The position numbers were made by a program, and so were the translations under genes. Positions 38,044-46,131 of a stretch of 64,000 bases of DNA are shown piece by piece; within the stretch, counting starts at the first letter, position 1, and every line of letters begins with the position of its first letter. The DNA is from JAQVEM01 sp964556165 (lineage in GTDB: Bacteria; Actinomycetota; Humimicrobiia; Humimicrobiales; Humimicrobiaceae). The stretch spans positions 13,012 to 77,011 of the forward strand of contig CAZKVH010000005.1 of the NCBI GenBank assembly GCA_964556165.1, written 5' to 3'. The notes below the pieces were generated by a model that did not search any database, was not told the DNA's origin, and worked only from the letters and a program-made list of their open reading frames with translations.

Positions 38044-39429
38044 TCAGTCATAAGTTAATAAATCGAATATTTTTTCCTCCAGGTAATTAAAGCCTTTCAA
38101 ATTGTTAAAATTAAAGTTTGAAAATTCTGATCTATTTCTTAGCTCTCTACTTTCGTCTACAAAAACTAAGTTCTTCAAATGAAAAAATTGCTCAGCTCGA
38201 TTTTTTAAAAACCCCAATCCGTTCAGCTTGTCATATTTATTAATCACCAGAACTTTATCTAAATCAGAACATAAAAACCTATCGTTTATATTTACAAGCC
38301 TACTAATGCTACCCAGAGTACCGTCAGAAACCATTATCAATAAATTTGCAAGATCAATTACACCTAACGATAAATCATCTAAGTTATTTGGTAGGTCAAA
38401 TATAACTAAGTGATACTTCTTTTTTGCAATATCAGCTAAAGCATATATATCCTGTAAATCTATTTTCTTTGATAAATCATATGTAGGTGGTGCTTGCATA
38501 ACATCCAGATTTTCTTTTATTTTTATAACTGAATTATCTAAAGAATCCCTATTATATCCATCTACAAAATTCAAGATACTGGGTGACTTTGGAATATTAA
38601 AATAGTAACTTATATCTCCTCCACCTTCAGAAAAATTCAAATCAACAAGAAGAGTTTTTATTTTATTAAAAACGAAGCCTAGGAAAATAGAAATTGTGGT
38701 GCTTCCTACCCCTCCCTTAGCTTTTAGTATTATAATTATTTTCTGTTTTAACGTTCGTATCTTCTTAATTTCTATACCTGTTTCTTCCTCTAAAACATCT
38801 CCCTTCGGGGAATTTCCTTTATCTAAATCATTGTTTTCGTTTTCCTTTTTATTACTATTCTCCTTATAAACCTCAGGCACTTCTTCATTAAAATTCTCAG
38901 CATTATATAGCCTCTCCTTATAACCTATGTCGGTTTCCTTTTTAACTCCACCTAAGCTCTTACTTTCTTTCTTCAAACTTTTATATTCATCATGTAAAAT
39001 TAGTGCTTTATTCTTTTCATTATGACTTAGCAAATTACTAAAATATTTTTTAAAACTGAAGCGCCCATTTCCTTTTTTATATTCACTCTCTTCAATTTCC
39101 CTTAATATTAAATTTTCTAACTCCTTTTCGTTTAAAGGGTAATGAATATCTTCGCCCATTACATAAATCTTTATTTTCTTTTTATTGGCTCTTTTTGTAA
39201 TGCCTTGTAAATCAGATATCTTTTTACTTATTATTACGAGATTAATTTTTTCATATTCCAAAATAAAATTTACAGCAAAATTGCTACTCAAGTTTATAAA
39301 ATTAAATTTATCATTTAGATTTTGTACTCTTTTAAATGTCTCATTATCACTGTCGGCCAGGATAATATTAAAAGAATCAATATTTTTAGTTGTCTTCTCT
39401 TTTGGAACAGTATATATACCCATAAGCAC
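38044..39429 (-). CDS. cpaE: CpaE-like ATPase with N-terminal receiver-like domain
   Basis: 461 residues. The N-terminal ~130 residues look like a degenerate receiver (NIILADSDNETFKRV, LVIISKKISDLQG). A charged linker, rich in Lys/Glu/Asn (130-225), precedes the MinD-like domain with LKAKGGVGSTT, VDLNFSEGGGDISYYF and VIFDLPNNLDDLS. It is the first gene of the Tad operon. The start could be GTG at 39429 or the ATG two codons later; neither has a clear ribosome site. Confidence 0.83.
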   Translation of the reverse strand: MLMGIYTVPKEKTTKNIDSFNIILADSDNETFKRVQNLNDKFNFINLSSNFAVNFILEYEKINLVIISKKISDLQGITKRANKKKIKIYVMGEDIHYPLNEKELENLILREIEESEYKKGNGRFSFKKYFSNLLSHNEKNKALILHDEYKSLKKESKSLGGVKKETDIGYKERLYNAENFNEEVPEVYKENSNKKENENNDLDKGNSPKGDVLEEETGIEIKKIRTLKQKIIIILKAKGGVGSTTISIFLGFVFNKIKTLLVDLNFSEGGGDISYYFNIPKSPSILNFVDGYNRDSLDNSVIKIKENLDVMQAPPTYDLSKKIDLQDIYALADIAKKKYHLVIFDLPNNLDDLSLGVIDLANLLIMVSDGTLGSISRLVNINDRFLCSDLDKVLVINKYDKLNGLGFLKNRAEQFFHLKNLVFVDESRELRNRSEFSNFNFNNLKGFNYLEEKIFDLLTYD

Positions 39430-39468
39430 TTTTAAATAATTGAATAAATCTAAGAAATTTGTTTAATC

Positions 39469-39497
39469 AGAATAAATTATATTATTATTAATGTCAA
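39469..39497 (-). promoter_or_regulatory. Sigma-A type promoter of the Tad operon
   Basis: On the minus strand TTGACA (39497-39492) and TATTCT (39474-39469) are separated by exactly 17 bp. This places a start near 39462, about 33 bp before cpaE. Confidence 0.6.
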
Positions 39498-39615
39498 TAC
39501 CATTTATATACTAATTTTATACTATATTATTATATAAATTTGCTATATAATAAAAAATTACATTTAGGTTTAAATTTAAATGCACAGCTTAATTAACATT
39601 TCAAAAAGGAGTTTT

Positions 39616-39927
39616 ATGGAGCATATAATAGGGATAACAAATGCCAGGAATAATATCAAAGAGATCGTAGACACCACATCTGATAAAAATGACATCTATA
39701 TAGTAACCAGGGACTGCATACCCGAAGTCGTAATAATATCTTACAAGAAATACATGGAAGACAAGAATCTGTTAAAACAGATGCTTGAACTTAAATATGA
39801 AAAATCAATAAAAAAATCTCAGAGCCAGTTCAAAGAATGGCTGAAACAAAAAGGCTTCAATGTAAGCAGTTTATCCGAGGAGGAAGTCGGGAATATGATT
39901 AAAAACCTGCATATTAATAACATCTGA
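39616..39927 (+). CDS. Phd/YefM-like antitoxin, orphan
   Basis: 103 residues from the ATG at 39616, which has a strong AGGAG 5-6 bp upstream; the frame is open to an ATG at 39580. It reads IIGITNARNNIKEIVD, VTRDCIPEVVIISYKKY, the fold of Phd/YefM antitoxins, with a charged C-terminal tail. No toxin gene follows. The downstream neighbour is a convergent TIR-like gene. A decayed partial copy lies at 41661-41720. Confidence 0.8.
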   Translation: MEHIIGITNARNNIKEIVDTTSDKNDIYIVTRDCIPEVVIISYKKYMEDKNLLKQMLELKYEKSIKKSQSQFKEWLKQKGFNVSSLSEEEVGNMIKNLHINNI

Positions 39928-40142
39928 TAAAGATAAAAAAATAATAACTTTTTTTGTAATACTGTCCTATTTGATTATTTTAAATAATAATTCTTCAAAC
40001 GTATTCCAATTATTATCTAAATTAACAAGGTCATGCTATTTGCTTATGAACTATATATTATTTATATTATGATCAATAAATTGTATTGTTTTCGGGTGTT
40101 AAATATAAGTAAGCTACATAACAAAACGCCAGATTAATATTT

Positions 40143-40177
40143 AAAAAAAGAAAGACCAAGCTAGCAATTTGGTCTTC
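40143..40177 (-). terminator. Intrinsic terminator of the TIR-like gene
   Basis: On the minus strand AAGACCAA pairs with TTGGTCTT across a 9-base loop and is followed by a T-rich run. It lies about 125 bp after the stop of the TIR-like gene and could also serve the convergent antitoxin gene. The remaining 39928-40302 sequence shows nothing else. Confidence 0.75.
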
Positions 40178-40302
40178 TTCTAATTATTTTTATGAAATAA
40201 TTTATAAAAACTATGCACCAATACCCACTATTACTCCTCTCATTTCAAGTTAAAAAACAATATTAATTCATTATAACAAAATAATCAACAATTAAAAGCA
40301 AT

Positions 40303-41517
40303 TCAAATAACAGTAGACCATTGAGCTCTCACAGTCCCATAAAAATCATTTTCGTTATAATAAAAGGTAGTATAGATAATAGATTCCTCAGTTTTTTGAA
40401 ATTTCATTTCCCTGCCGAAAGATGCGTGTTCTTCTATTGAAGATGACCTGGTTAAAAAAGGTTCCTTTCTAAATTTATAACCGTTCTCAACTATTAAACT
40501 TAAATTGATTGAATCAAGCAATCCATAAGTACTCTGAATCCTAAGTTCATAATAATCTTGGTGCTTGTTTTCAACTTTATAAAGCAAAGGATATCCCCAC
40601 GCAAATTCATATTCTATTATATCTTCTGATTTAAGGGATTTAACTGGCAATTTATCAAAAGATGGAAACTCGAACAATAAAGGTATTTTTTTATCTTCTC
40701 GACCTATTCTTTCTTTAACATTAAAAGGAATATTAACTCTTTTATCATTAATACTCTTGATAAGAGTAGCGAAAAAGTGTTTGGTAGGCTTTTCAGAAGG
40801 AGTATTCCTAATCATCTTATTAAACTCTGGTAAGGATTTATTACCAACATTTAAGTAGATTAAATGATCTATGCCTTTGAATTCATCGGCATCCAATATG
40901 GTGACTTTACTATGAACTTCCGCAATAGCTGTACCGTTATTATATAAATATAAAGTTTTATCAAGTGAATTTTGCTTGTATGGATGTATTGAGCGTCTTT
41001 CAGTTTCTTCTATTAATTTTTTTCTGAAATCAATTAAATATTCTGCTAATATCTCTCTTAGATAGCCTGATTTAGATTTAAGAACCTTATCCCTCTCAAA
41101 TTCCATCAGCTTAAGTCTACGTATTACTATTAGACCAATATCCCGAGGTTCTGGATTTATTCCTTTTTCATACATACCTGCACAGGTCTTTTTGGAAAAA
41201 CTATACTTCCTTCCCATAGCAAAAGAAGATTCACTTATTACCATTGCTGGTGGTAAAATATATTTCTTATTCTTAGCGTCAAGAGCATTATATCTTTTTG
41301 TAAAAATAGCAAAAATACCAGCACTTTCGTGAATGTTTTTTTGTATCTGTTCATCTAAAAAATCAACATTTTTATGTTCCCCTACAATATATGGGTCAAA
41401 ACCAAATTCAGGTTTTTTTATAAAATCGATTATTTTCTTAATTAGAGATTTATCCTCTTCATCATAACTAAAAGCAACAAAAATTTTAATCTTTTCTTTT
41501 TTATCTTGAGTAATCAT
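40303..41517 (-). CDS. TIR-like domain effector with unknown C-terminal domain (candidate defence gene)
   Basis: 404 residues. The N-terminal ~130 residues resemble a TIR or TIR-like NADase fold: KIFVAFSYDEEDKSLI (strand A and box 1), YIVGEHKNVDFLDEQIQKNIHES, GIFAIFTKRY and ISESSFAMGRKY, where Glu96 is placed like the catalytic glutamate. Residues 150-404 are a beta-rich region that I cannot assign. Bacterial TIR proteins often act in phage defence by NAD depletion or signal synthesis. The gene stands alone, with its own terminator, between an antitoxin gene and that gene's decayed copy. Confidence 0.6.
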   Translation of the reverse strand: MITQDKKEKIKIFVAFSYDEEDKSLIKKIIDFIKKPEFGFDPYIVGEHKNVDFLDEQIQKNIHESAGIFAIFTKRYNALDAKNKKYILPPAMVISESSFAMGRKYSFSKKTCAGMYEKGINPEPRDIGLIVIRRLKLMEFERDKVLKSKSGYLREILAEYLIDFRKKLIEETERRSIHPYKQNSLDKTLYLYNNGTAIAEVHSKVTILDADEFKGIDHLIYLNVGNKSLPEFNKMIRNTPSEKPTKHFFATLIKSINDKRVNIPFNVKERIGREDKKIPLLFEFPSFDKLPVKSLKSEDIIEYEFAWGYPLLYKVENKHQDYYELRIQSTYGLLDSINLSLIVENGYKFRKEPFLTRSSSIEEHASFGREMKFQKTEESIIYTTFYYNENDFYGTVRAQWSTVI

Positions 41518-41660
41518 TAAAATTGCAAAGTTTATTGTATAAACAAATATTAATAAACCATATAAGATAGAAATATAAAAAATTTTTTAATATATTATCT
41601 TAAAAAAAAATAAAAGTCAAAATTTTAAAATTTCAATATTCTTTGACGATATTTTCTTTG

Positions 41661-41720
41661 TTGTTGGTTATATCTTACAAGAAATAAATGTAAGACAAAA
41701 ACTATTAAAACAGATACTAA
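41661..41720 (+). pseudogene. Decayed duplicate fragment of the Phd-like antitoxin
   Basis: About 60 bp resembles 39728-39789 of the intact antitoxin gene: both contain TATCTTACAAGAAATA, then AAGACAA and TTAAAACAGAT in the same order and spacing. The copy has in-frame stops and only this central piece. It lies on the same strand, on the far side of the TIR-like gene. The rest of the 281-bp gap 41518-41798 is AT-rich with no gene. Confidence 0.7.
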
Positions 41721-41798
41721 GGTGAATAAAATAAAAAAAATACAATCGCCACTTTTTTCAAAGCAAAAGAAGAAATTGCTTAAAATTCTTTAGTCCCT

Positions 41799-42446
41799 TT
41801 AAGATTTACCAAACCTTTTAATCATCTCAAGGTCTACTCCCCTATAGCTATCGATTACCAAATCAGCAATCCCTAAATCTTTAGCAGCATATGTATTTGT
41901 TATCGCTATGCAATTCATACCGGCACTTTTTGCAGCCGTTACACCTGCGATAGTATCTTCAAAAACAACGCATTCAGAGGGTTTTACATTAAAAATACTT
42001 GCACCCAGCAGGTAAATTTCAGGGTCGGGCTTTACTTTTTTTATATTATCCCTTGAAAGTTTGAGGTCAAAGTAGGGCGCAAGGTTCAATTTCTCAAATA
42101 TTATATCAACCTCCCTGACCCTGCTGTTTGTGGCAAGTCCTATTTTAAAATTTCCTTTTATCATTTCGAGAAGGTCGTATATATAAGGTACAGGAACAAC
42201 CTCTTTCCTTAAATTCCTGACATAGCGCTCCTTTAGCGTATTTTTTATACTCTGTTTATACTCAATACCCCTGCTTTCCAGTATTATCTTTATCGATTCT
42301 TTCCATATAAGCCCATAAAATAATTTTTCTTCTGAGGAGGCTAAGATAATATTCCTTTTTGCCATAAAATCCCTTGTAACTTTCCAGAGTATCTTTTCAC
42401 TATCTGCAATTGTCCCGTCCATATCAAAAAAAACAGCTTTAATCAT
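41799..42446 (-). CDS. HAD-superfamily phosphatase, beta-phosphoglucomutase-like
   Basis: 215 residues from the ATG at 42446, which has AAAGG about 7 bp before it. Motif I is FFDMDGTIADS (nucleophile and acid/base Asp), motif II is LATNS, motif III is VKPDPEIYLLGA and motif IV is VVFEDTIAGVTAAKSAGM. This is HAD subfamily IA with a four-helix cap (subclass I). The substrate is probably a sugar phosphate but is not defined by sequence. Confidence 0.88.
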   Translation of the reverse strand: MIKAVFFDMDGTIADSEKILWKVTRDFMAKRNIILASSEEKLFYGLIWKESIKIILESRGIEYKQSIKNTLKERYVRNLRKEVVPVPYIYDLLEMIKGNFKIGLATNSRVREVDIIFEKLNLAPYFDLKLSRDNIKKVKPDPEIYLLGASIFNVKPSECVVFEDTIAGVTAAKSAGMNCIAITNTYAAKDLGIADLVIDSYRGVDLEMIKRFGKS

Positions 42447-42467
42447 TGACGACCTTTCTAAATACAT

Positions 42468-42923
42468 AACTAAATCGAATCAAATTATACTTAAAATTTG
42501 GGATTTTTAAATAACATTTTGTAATGTCATCAGTTGATTAACACTTTGGATAATTTTTCATACCTCTGCTTAATGCACTTTTCTAAAGAATCTTTTGTCC
42601 TCGAGTTTCACACAGATTATGTTTTACACCCCAAATAATCTATTTATATATTGAGGACATTATTTTTATACATTATTAATTTTGCCCTATAATCTTCAAG
42701 CTCTTCTTTAGAAAAGCCCTCAAGCGTAAAGTCTATTTATTAAACTTATGGAACACCAATTAATAAAAGAAAACTGACTTTAGCTAAAAGAAAGGTTAAT
42801 TTATAATTCCGTTAGTTCTGTATCAAAACAGGAATTAGTGGTTTCTACTCACTTCTGTTTTTCCATCTTAATTGCACTCTGAGTCATCAATTTCTGATAC
42901 ACTGTAATATAATACTACTTATA
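42468..42923. other. 456-bp region without intact gene; probable decayed coding
   Basis: No complete reading frame. A minus-strand stretch at about 42650-42739 reads protein-like, with FTLEGFSKEELEDYRAKLI and MYKNNVL, and is bounded by stops. A second piece near 42540-42590 in another frame reads SLEKCIKQRYEKLSKVL. They look like parts of one broken gene that I cannot name. A weak hairpin (TAATTCC/GGAATTA) lies near 42805-42836. Confidence 0.35.
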
Positions 42924-43379
42924 TTACTCATAACTTTTAAGTATAGATTCTATAATATCTGCACGTGTTATTATTCCTACCAGTGTATTTTCTTTATCCA
43001 GTACCGGCACCCTGTTAATCTTATTATTAAGCATAACATTTACAACTTTTGACAATGGTTCATCTTCTTTAACAGTCCTTACCGTCCTGGTCATTACATC
43101 TTCAACTTTTGTTTTTAAGTACTCTTCTGTACTTTTCGTATAGGTTTCGTATTTATTCATAAAACTGTAACTAAAAGAAATAGGCAGGGGCAGACTTGAT
43201 TCCTTTAAAATGATATCTCCTTCTGTAATGATACCAACAATAACTTTTTTTTCATCAACAACAGGTACACCTGAAATCTTTTTCTTTATAAGCAGCTTAG
43301 CTAGATCACCAACAGTAGAATCCTTATCTATGGTAATTACTTTTTTTGTCATAATATCTTTTGCAAAAAGCTCTTTCAT
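42924..43379 (-). CDS. Two-CBS-domain protein
   Basis: 151 residues forming a single CBS pair (Bateman module): AKDIMTKKVITIDKDSTVGDLAKLL, GVPVVDEKKVIVGIITEGDI and then VEDVMTRTVRTVKEDEPLSKVVNVML, RVPVLDKENTLVGIITRADI. CBS pairs bind adenine nucleotides or c-di-AMP. It lies 35 bp downstream of the antiporter gene, so it may sense a nucleotide and regulate that transporter. AAGGA precedes the ATG. Confidence 0.92.
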   Translation of the reverse strand: MKELFAKDIMTKKVITIDKDSTVGDLAKLLIKKKISGVPVVDEKKVIVGIITEGDIILKESSLPLPISFSYSFMNKYETYTKSTEEYLKTKVEDVMTRTVRTVKEDEPLSKVVNVMLNNKINRVPVLDKENTLVGIITRADIIESILKSYE

Positions 43380-43414
43380 TTTATCCTTAATTCACCTATT
43401 CATTGTATGATTGT

Positions 43415-44662
43415 TTAATCTTTTTTATAAGCCTCACCAGACTTAACCAGAGCGAGCTTAATCAATGGCGGTGAAATCAGCTCGTTTATTATCACTGATG
43501 TTATTATACCATTTATAAATACATTGGCGATATTGGCATCAATTAAAGGAATATGCTCCTTTATCAGCAATGCTAACCCCATGGTTACACCCGCTTTGGG
43601 AAAAAGCCCGAATGTTAAATATTTCTTAAAGATTGCCGGTGACTTAGAAACCGAAGTTCCAATAATAACCCCCACAAATTTTCCTAAAAATCTACTGATA
43701 ACTAAGACTAAAGCTATGATTCCAGAAATTTTTAATATAGTATAATCGAAATGCGCGCCGGCTAAAGTAAAAAACATAGCAAAGATTACACCTTCAATGT
43801 CGTGTACTGCCTCAAACATTTTTTCACTCTCAACCATTCTGTTTACTACAATAAAACCCATAACCATATTTGCCAGAATATTCGAAAACCCCAGTGCATC
43901 AGAAAGCCCTGTGCATAAAAAAACTGTGCCCAGGACTATAACCATCATCTGCGGCATCTTTTTTACAAATTTACCTACAAAAGTCAGCCCAAAACCTAAA
44001 AGCGTTCCTAAAGCTATTGCCCCAAATATATCAATAATGGGGGTCAGAAACATTTTATATAATGATATATTGCTTAATCCTATTATTAGTGAGTCAGCGA
44101 TATTCGCGCCAATTGAATAAGCGATAACTGCTATAGCATCATCCAGCACAATTATTGCCAAAAGAGCAACTGTAAATGGACCAGTTGCTCTATATTCATG
44201 AATAACCGCTATAGTTGCAGCAGGAGCAGTGGCACAGGATATAGCTCCAATAATTATAGCAATAGGCAGGCACGAAATAATAGTAGGTGTACTTACTCCA
44301 TCAAGCCTTATCAAAAAAGGACAGAGAAAAGCTATTATTGCAGTTACGAATACCCACGCGCCCATTGCTTGATAAAATGTAATTATAGAAATACTCTTAC
44401 CAAATTGCTTTAGCCTTTTAAGATATAATCCTCCTCCCACCAGGTATCCAATTATTCCAAGACTAATCTCTGTAATTATGTTTAATTCCCCTTCAATTAA
44501 TTCCCTGGGGATAATACCTGACAAGCTTAAAATTATACCTACTATGATAAATCCGCTTATAGTTGGGAAGTTAACCTTTCGAGCTACCAGGCCTCCAAAG
44601 AAACCAATTACCAAAAATATCCCAATGGTAAGAACGACATTAAATTCAAAATTAAATTCCAT
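43415..44662 (-). CDS. CPA2-family cation/proton antiporter (KefB/NapA-like)
   Basis: 415 residues with about 12-13 hydrophobic helices. Visible signatures are FPTISGFIIVGIILSLSG near helices 1-2, IIVLDDAIAVIAYSIG with the paired Asp of electrogenic Na+/H+ antiporters, and KYLTFGLFPKAGVTMGLALLI near the C-terminus. No TrkA-N domain is fused; a separate CBS protein follows in the same direction and may be the regulator. Confidence 0.88.
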   Translation of the reverse strand: MEFNFEFNVVLTIGIFLVIGFFGGLVARKVNFPTISGFIIVGIILSLSGIIPRELIEGELNIITEISLGIIGYLVGGGLYLKRLKQFGKSISIITFYQAMGAWVFVTAIIAFLCPFLIRLDGVSTPTIISCLPIAIIIGAISCATAPAATIAVIHEYRATGPFTVALLAIIVLDDAIAVIAYSIGANIADSLIIGLSNISLYKMFLTPIIDIFGAIALGTLLGFGLTFVGKFVKKMPQMMVIVLGTVFLCTGLSDALGFSNILANMVMGFIVVNRMVESEKMFEAVHDIEGVIFAMFFTLAGAHFDYTILKISGIIALVLVISRFLGKFVGVIIGTSVSKSPAIFKKYLTFGLFPKAGVTMGLALLIKEHIPLIDANIANVFINGIITSVIINELISPPLIKLALVKSGEAYKKD

Positions 44663-44744
44663 ATTATTTTATAATAAATATGTTAAATGGCCCTTTTCGT
44701 AACTTAGTATTATACCACAACATATAGTCCAATCTTAAAATTTC

Positions 44745-44927
44745 TTATTTTTTTCTTAATTCTGCCACTTTTTCTGTAATAAACTCATATACATTACCGG
44801 AGTACTTCTCTATATGATATCTTATAATCGTTTTTGTTTCCCCTTTTCGAAGGACTATAAGAACTCCGGTTACAATCCCCGGCTGCATAACAATCATGAT
44901 ATAGCCAGATATATCTGAATTAATCAT
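44745..44927 (-). CDS. Small hypothetical protein, 60 residues
   Basis: The frame is open with ATG at 44927 and contains a hydrophobic stretch (YIMIVMQPGIVTGVLIVL) followed by a basic/acidic tail ending in AELRKK. No ribosome site is obvious and no family is recognised. Codon use looks like its neighbours. It could be a genuine small protein or a remnant. Confidence 0.4.
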   Translation of the reverse strand: MINSDISGYIMIVMQPGIVTGVLIVLRKGETKTIIRYHIEKYSGNVYEFITEKVAELRKK

Positions 44928-45033
44928 AAATGAGATTTTTGTTATATCTTATTATTTAAGTTTCCAATCATTTTTTATATAATTTCATCCGGTGCCTAAT
45001 TGACATGAAAGTTTTAAACAGGAAAGGTTTGAT

Positions 45034-45924
45034 ATGAAAACTGATATGGAGTGTATTCCATGTATAATAAACCAGTGTATCACTACATTGAATCTGACTG
45101 GCTGCAGGGAAAAATTAAAAAGAGAAGCACTAAAAAAGCTGCTAAACATACTATCGGAAGTAGATTATGATGCTTCTCCTGCATATAATTCTGATTTTGC
45201 CTATTCGGTGGCAAGGGAATTCACCGGAGTTAAGGACCCTTATCATAATTTAAAGAAGAAATATAACCGTATTGCACTGGAATTTTATCCTTCGCTAAAA
45301 CAAATGGTCGAGTCGTCCGCAGACAGGTTATATACCGCTGCAAAAATATCCGTCGGGGGAAATATAATTGACTTTGGAATTAATATAAATAAGGGGAAAA
45401 CACTGGATTTTAATAAAATTTTAAATGACATAAAAAATATACCCTTTGCAGCCGATGACTATAAGGAATTCAGGAAATCACTTGATGAATCCGAAAATAT
45501 TTTATATTTAAGCGATAATGCTGGTGAAATTGTTTTTGACAGAGTTCTAATAGAAGAGCTCGTCAGGATGAAAAAGAAAGTTATCCTGTCTGTTAAATCA
45601 GGTCCCGTTACAAATGATGCCACCATAGAAGATGCAAAGGAAGCCGGCCTTCTAGATATTGTCAGGATCATTGGAACAGGAAATGACAGAATCGGTGTAA
45701 ATTTTGAAAGCTCATCGGTTGAATTTCTAAGAGAGTTTAAAAAAGCAGAGCTTATAATTGCCAAAGGGCAGGGGAATTTAGAAAGCCTTGATAATGTTGA
45801 AGCAAATACCTTTTTTATATTGAGAGCTAAATGTGGAAAAATTGCCAGAGCCCTGGAGGTAAATCACATGGATATTGCTCTTGAAAAAAGAAAACCCAAA
45901 TGGGGAAGTAGAAAGATTAAGTAA
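45034..45924 (+). CDS. DUF89-family metal-dependent phosphatase (ARMT1-like)
   Basis: 296 residues. The N-terminus MKTDMECIPCIINQ with CXXC is typical of prokaryotic DUF89 proteins. The core has LYLSDNAGEIVFDRVLIEEL, VKSGPVTNDATIEDAKEAGL and IAKGQGNLESL, carrying the metal-binding Asp/Asn residues. Members are proposed damage-control phosphatases for sugar phosphates or nucleotides. AGGAAAGG precedes the start. It stands alone on the plus strand. Confidence 0.87.
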   Translation: MKTDMECIPCIINQCITTLNLTGCREKLKREALKKLLNILSEVDYDASPAYNSDFAYSVAREFTGVKDPYHNLKKKYNRIALEFYPSLKQMVESSADRLYTAAKISVGGNIIDFGININKGKTLDFNKILNDIKNIPFAADDYKEFRKSLDESENILYLSDNAGEIVFDRVLIEELVRMKKKVILSVKSGPVTNDATIEDAKEAGLLDIVRIIGTGNDRIGVNFESSSVEFLREFKKAELIIAKGQGNLESLDNVEANTFFILRAKCGKIARALEVNHMDIALEKRKPKWGSRKIK

Positions 45925-46131
45925 AAACTCCCTGAACTTCTTATTGTATTTAATACCTTTTTAAAAAATAATATGCTACAAATGTTACATATTGATAAAT
46001 ATTTATTTATATTAGATAATCAATAATACTTTGTAATTATTTACTGATAGTTGCATAAAATTGCAAGATAATTTAGACCAGCATTTTAATGTTCTTTAAC
46101 ATATTTAAAACTTACTGCAAGGGAGTATAAA

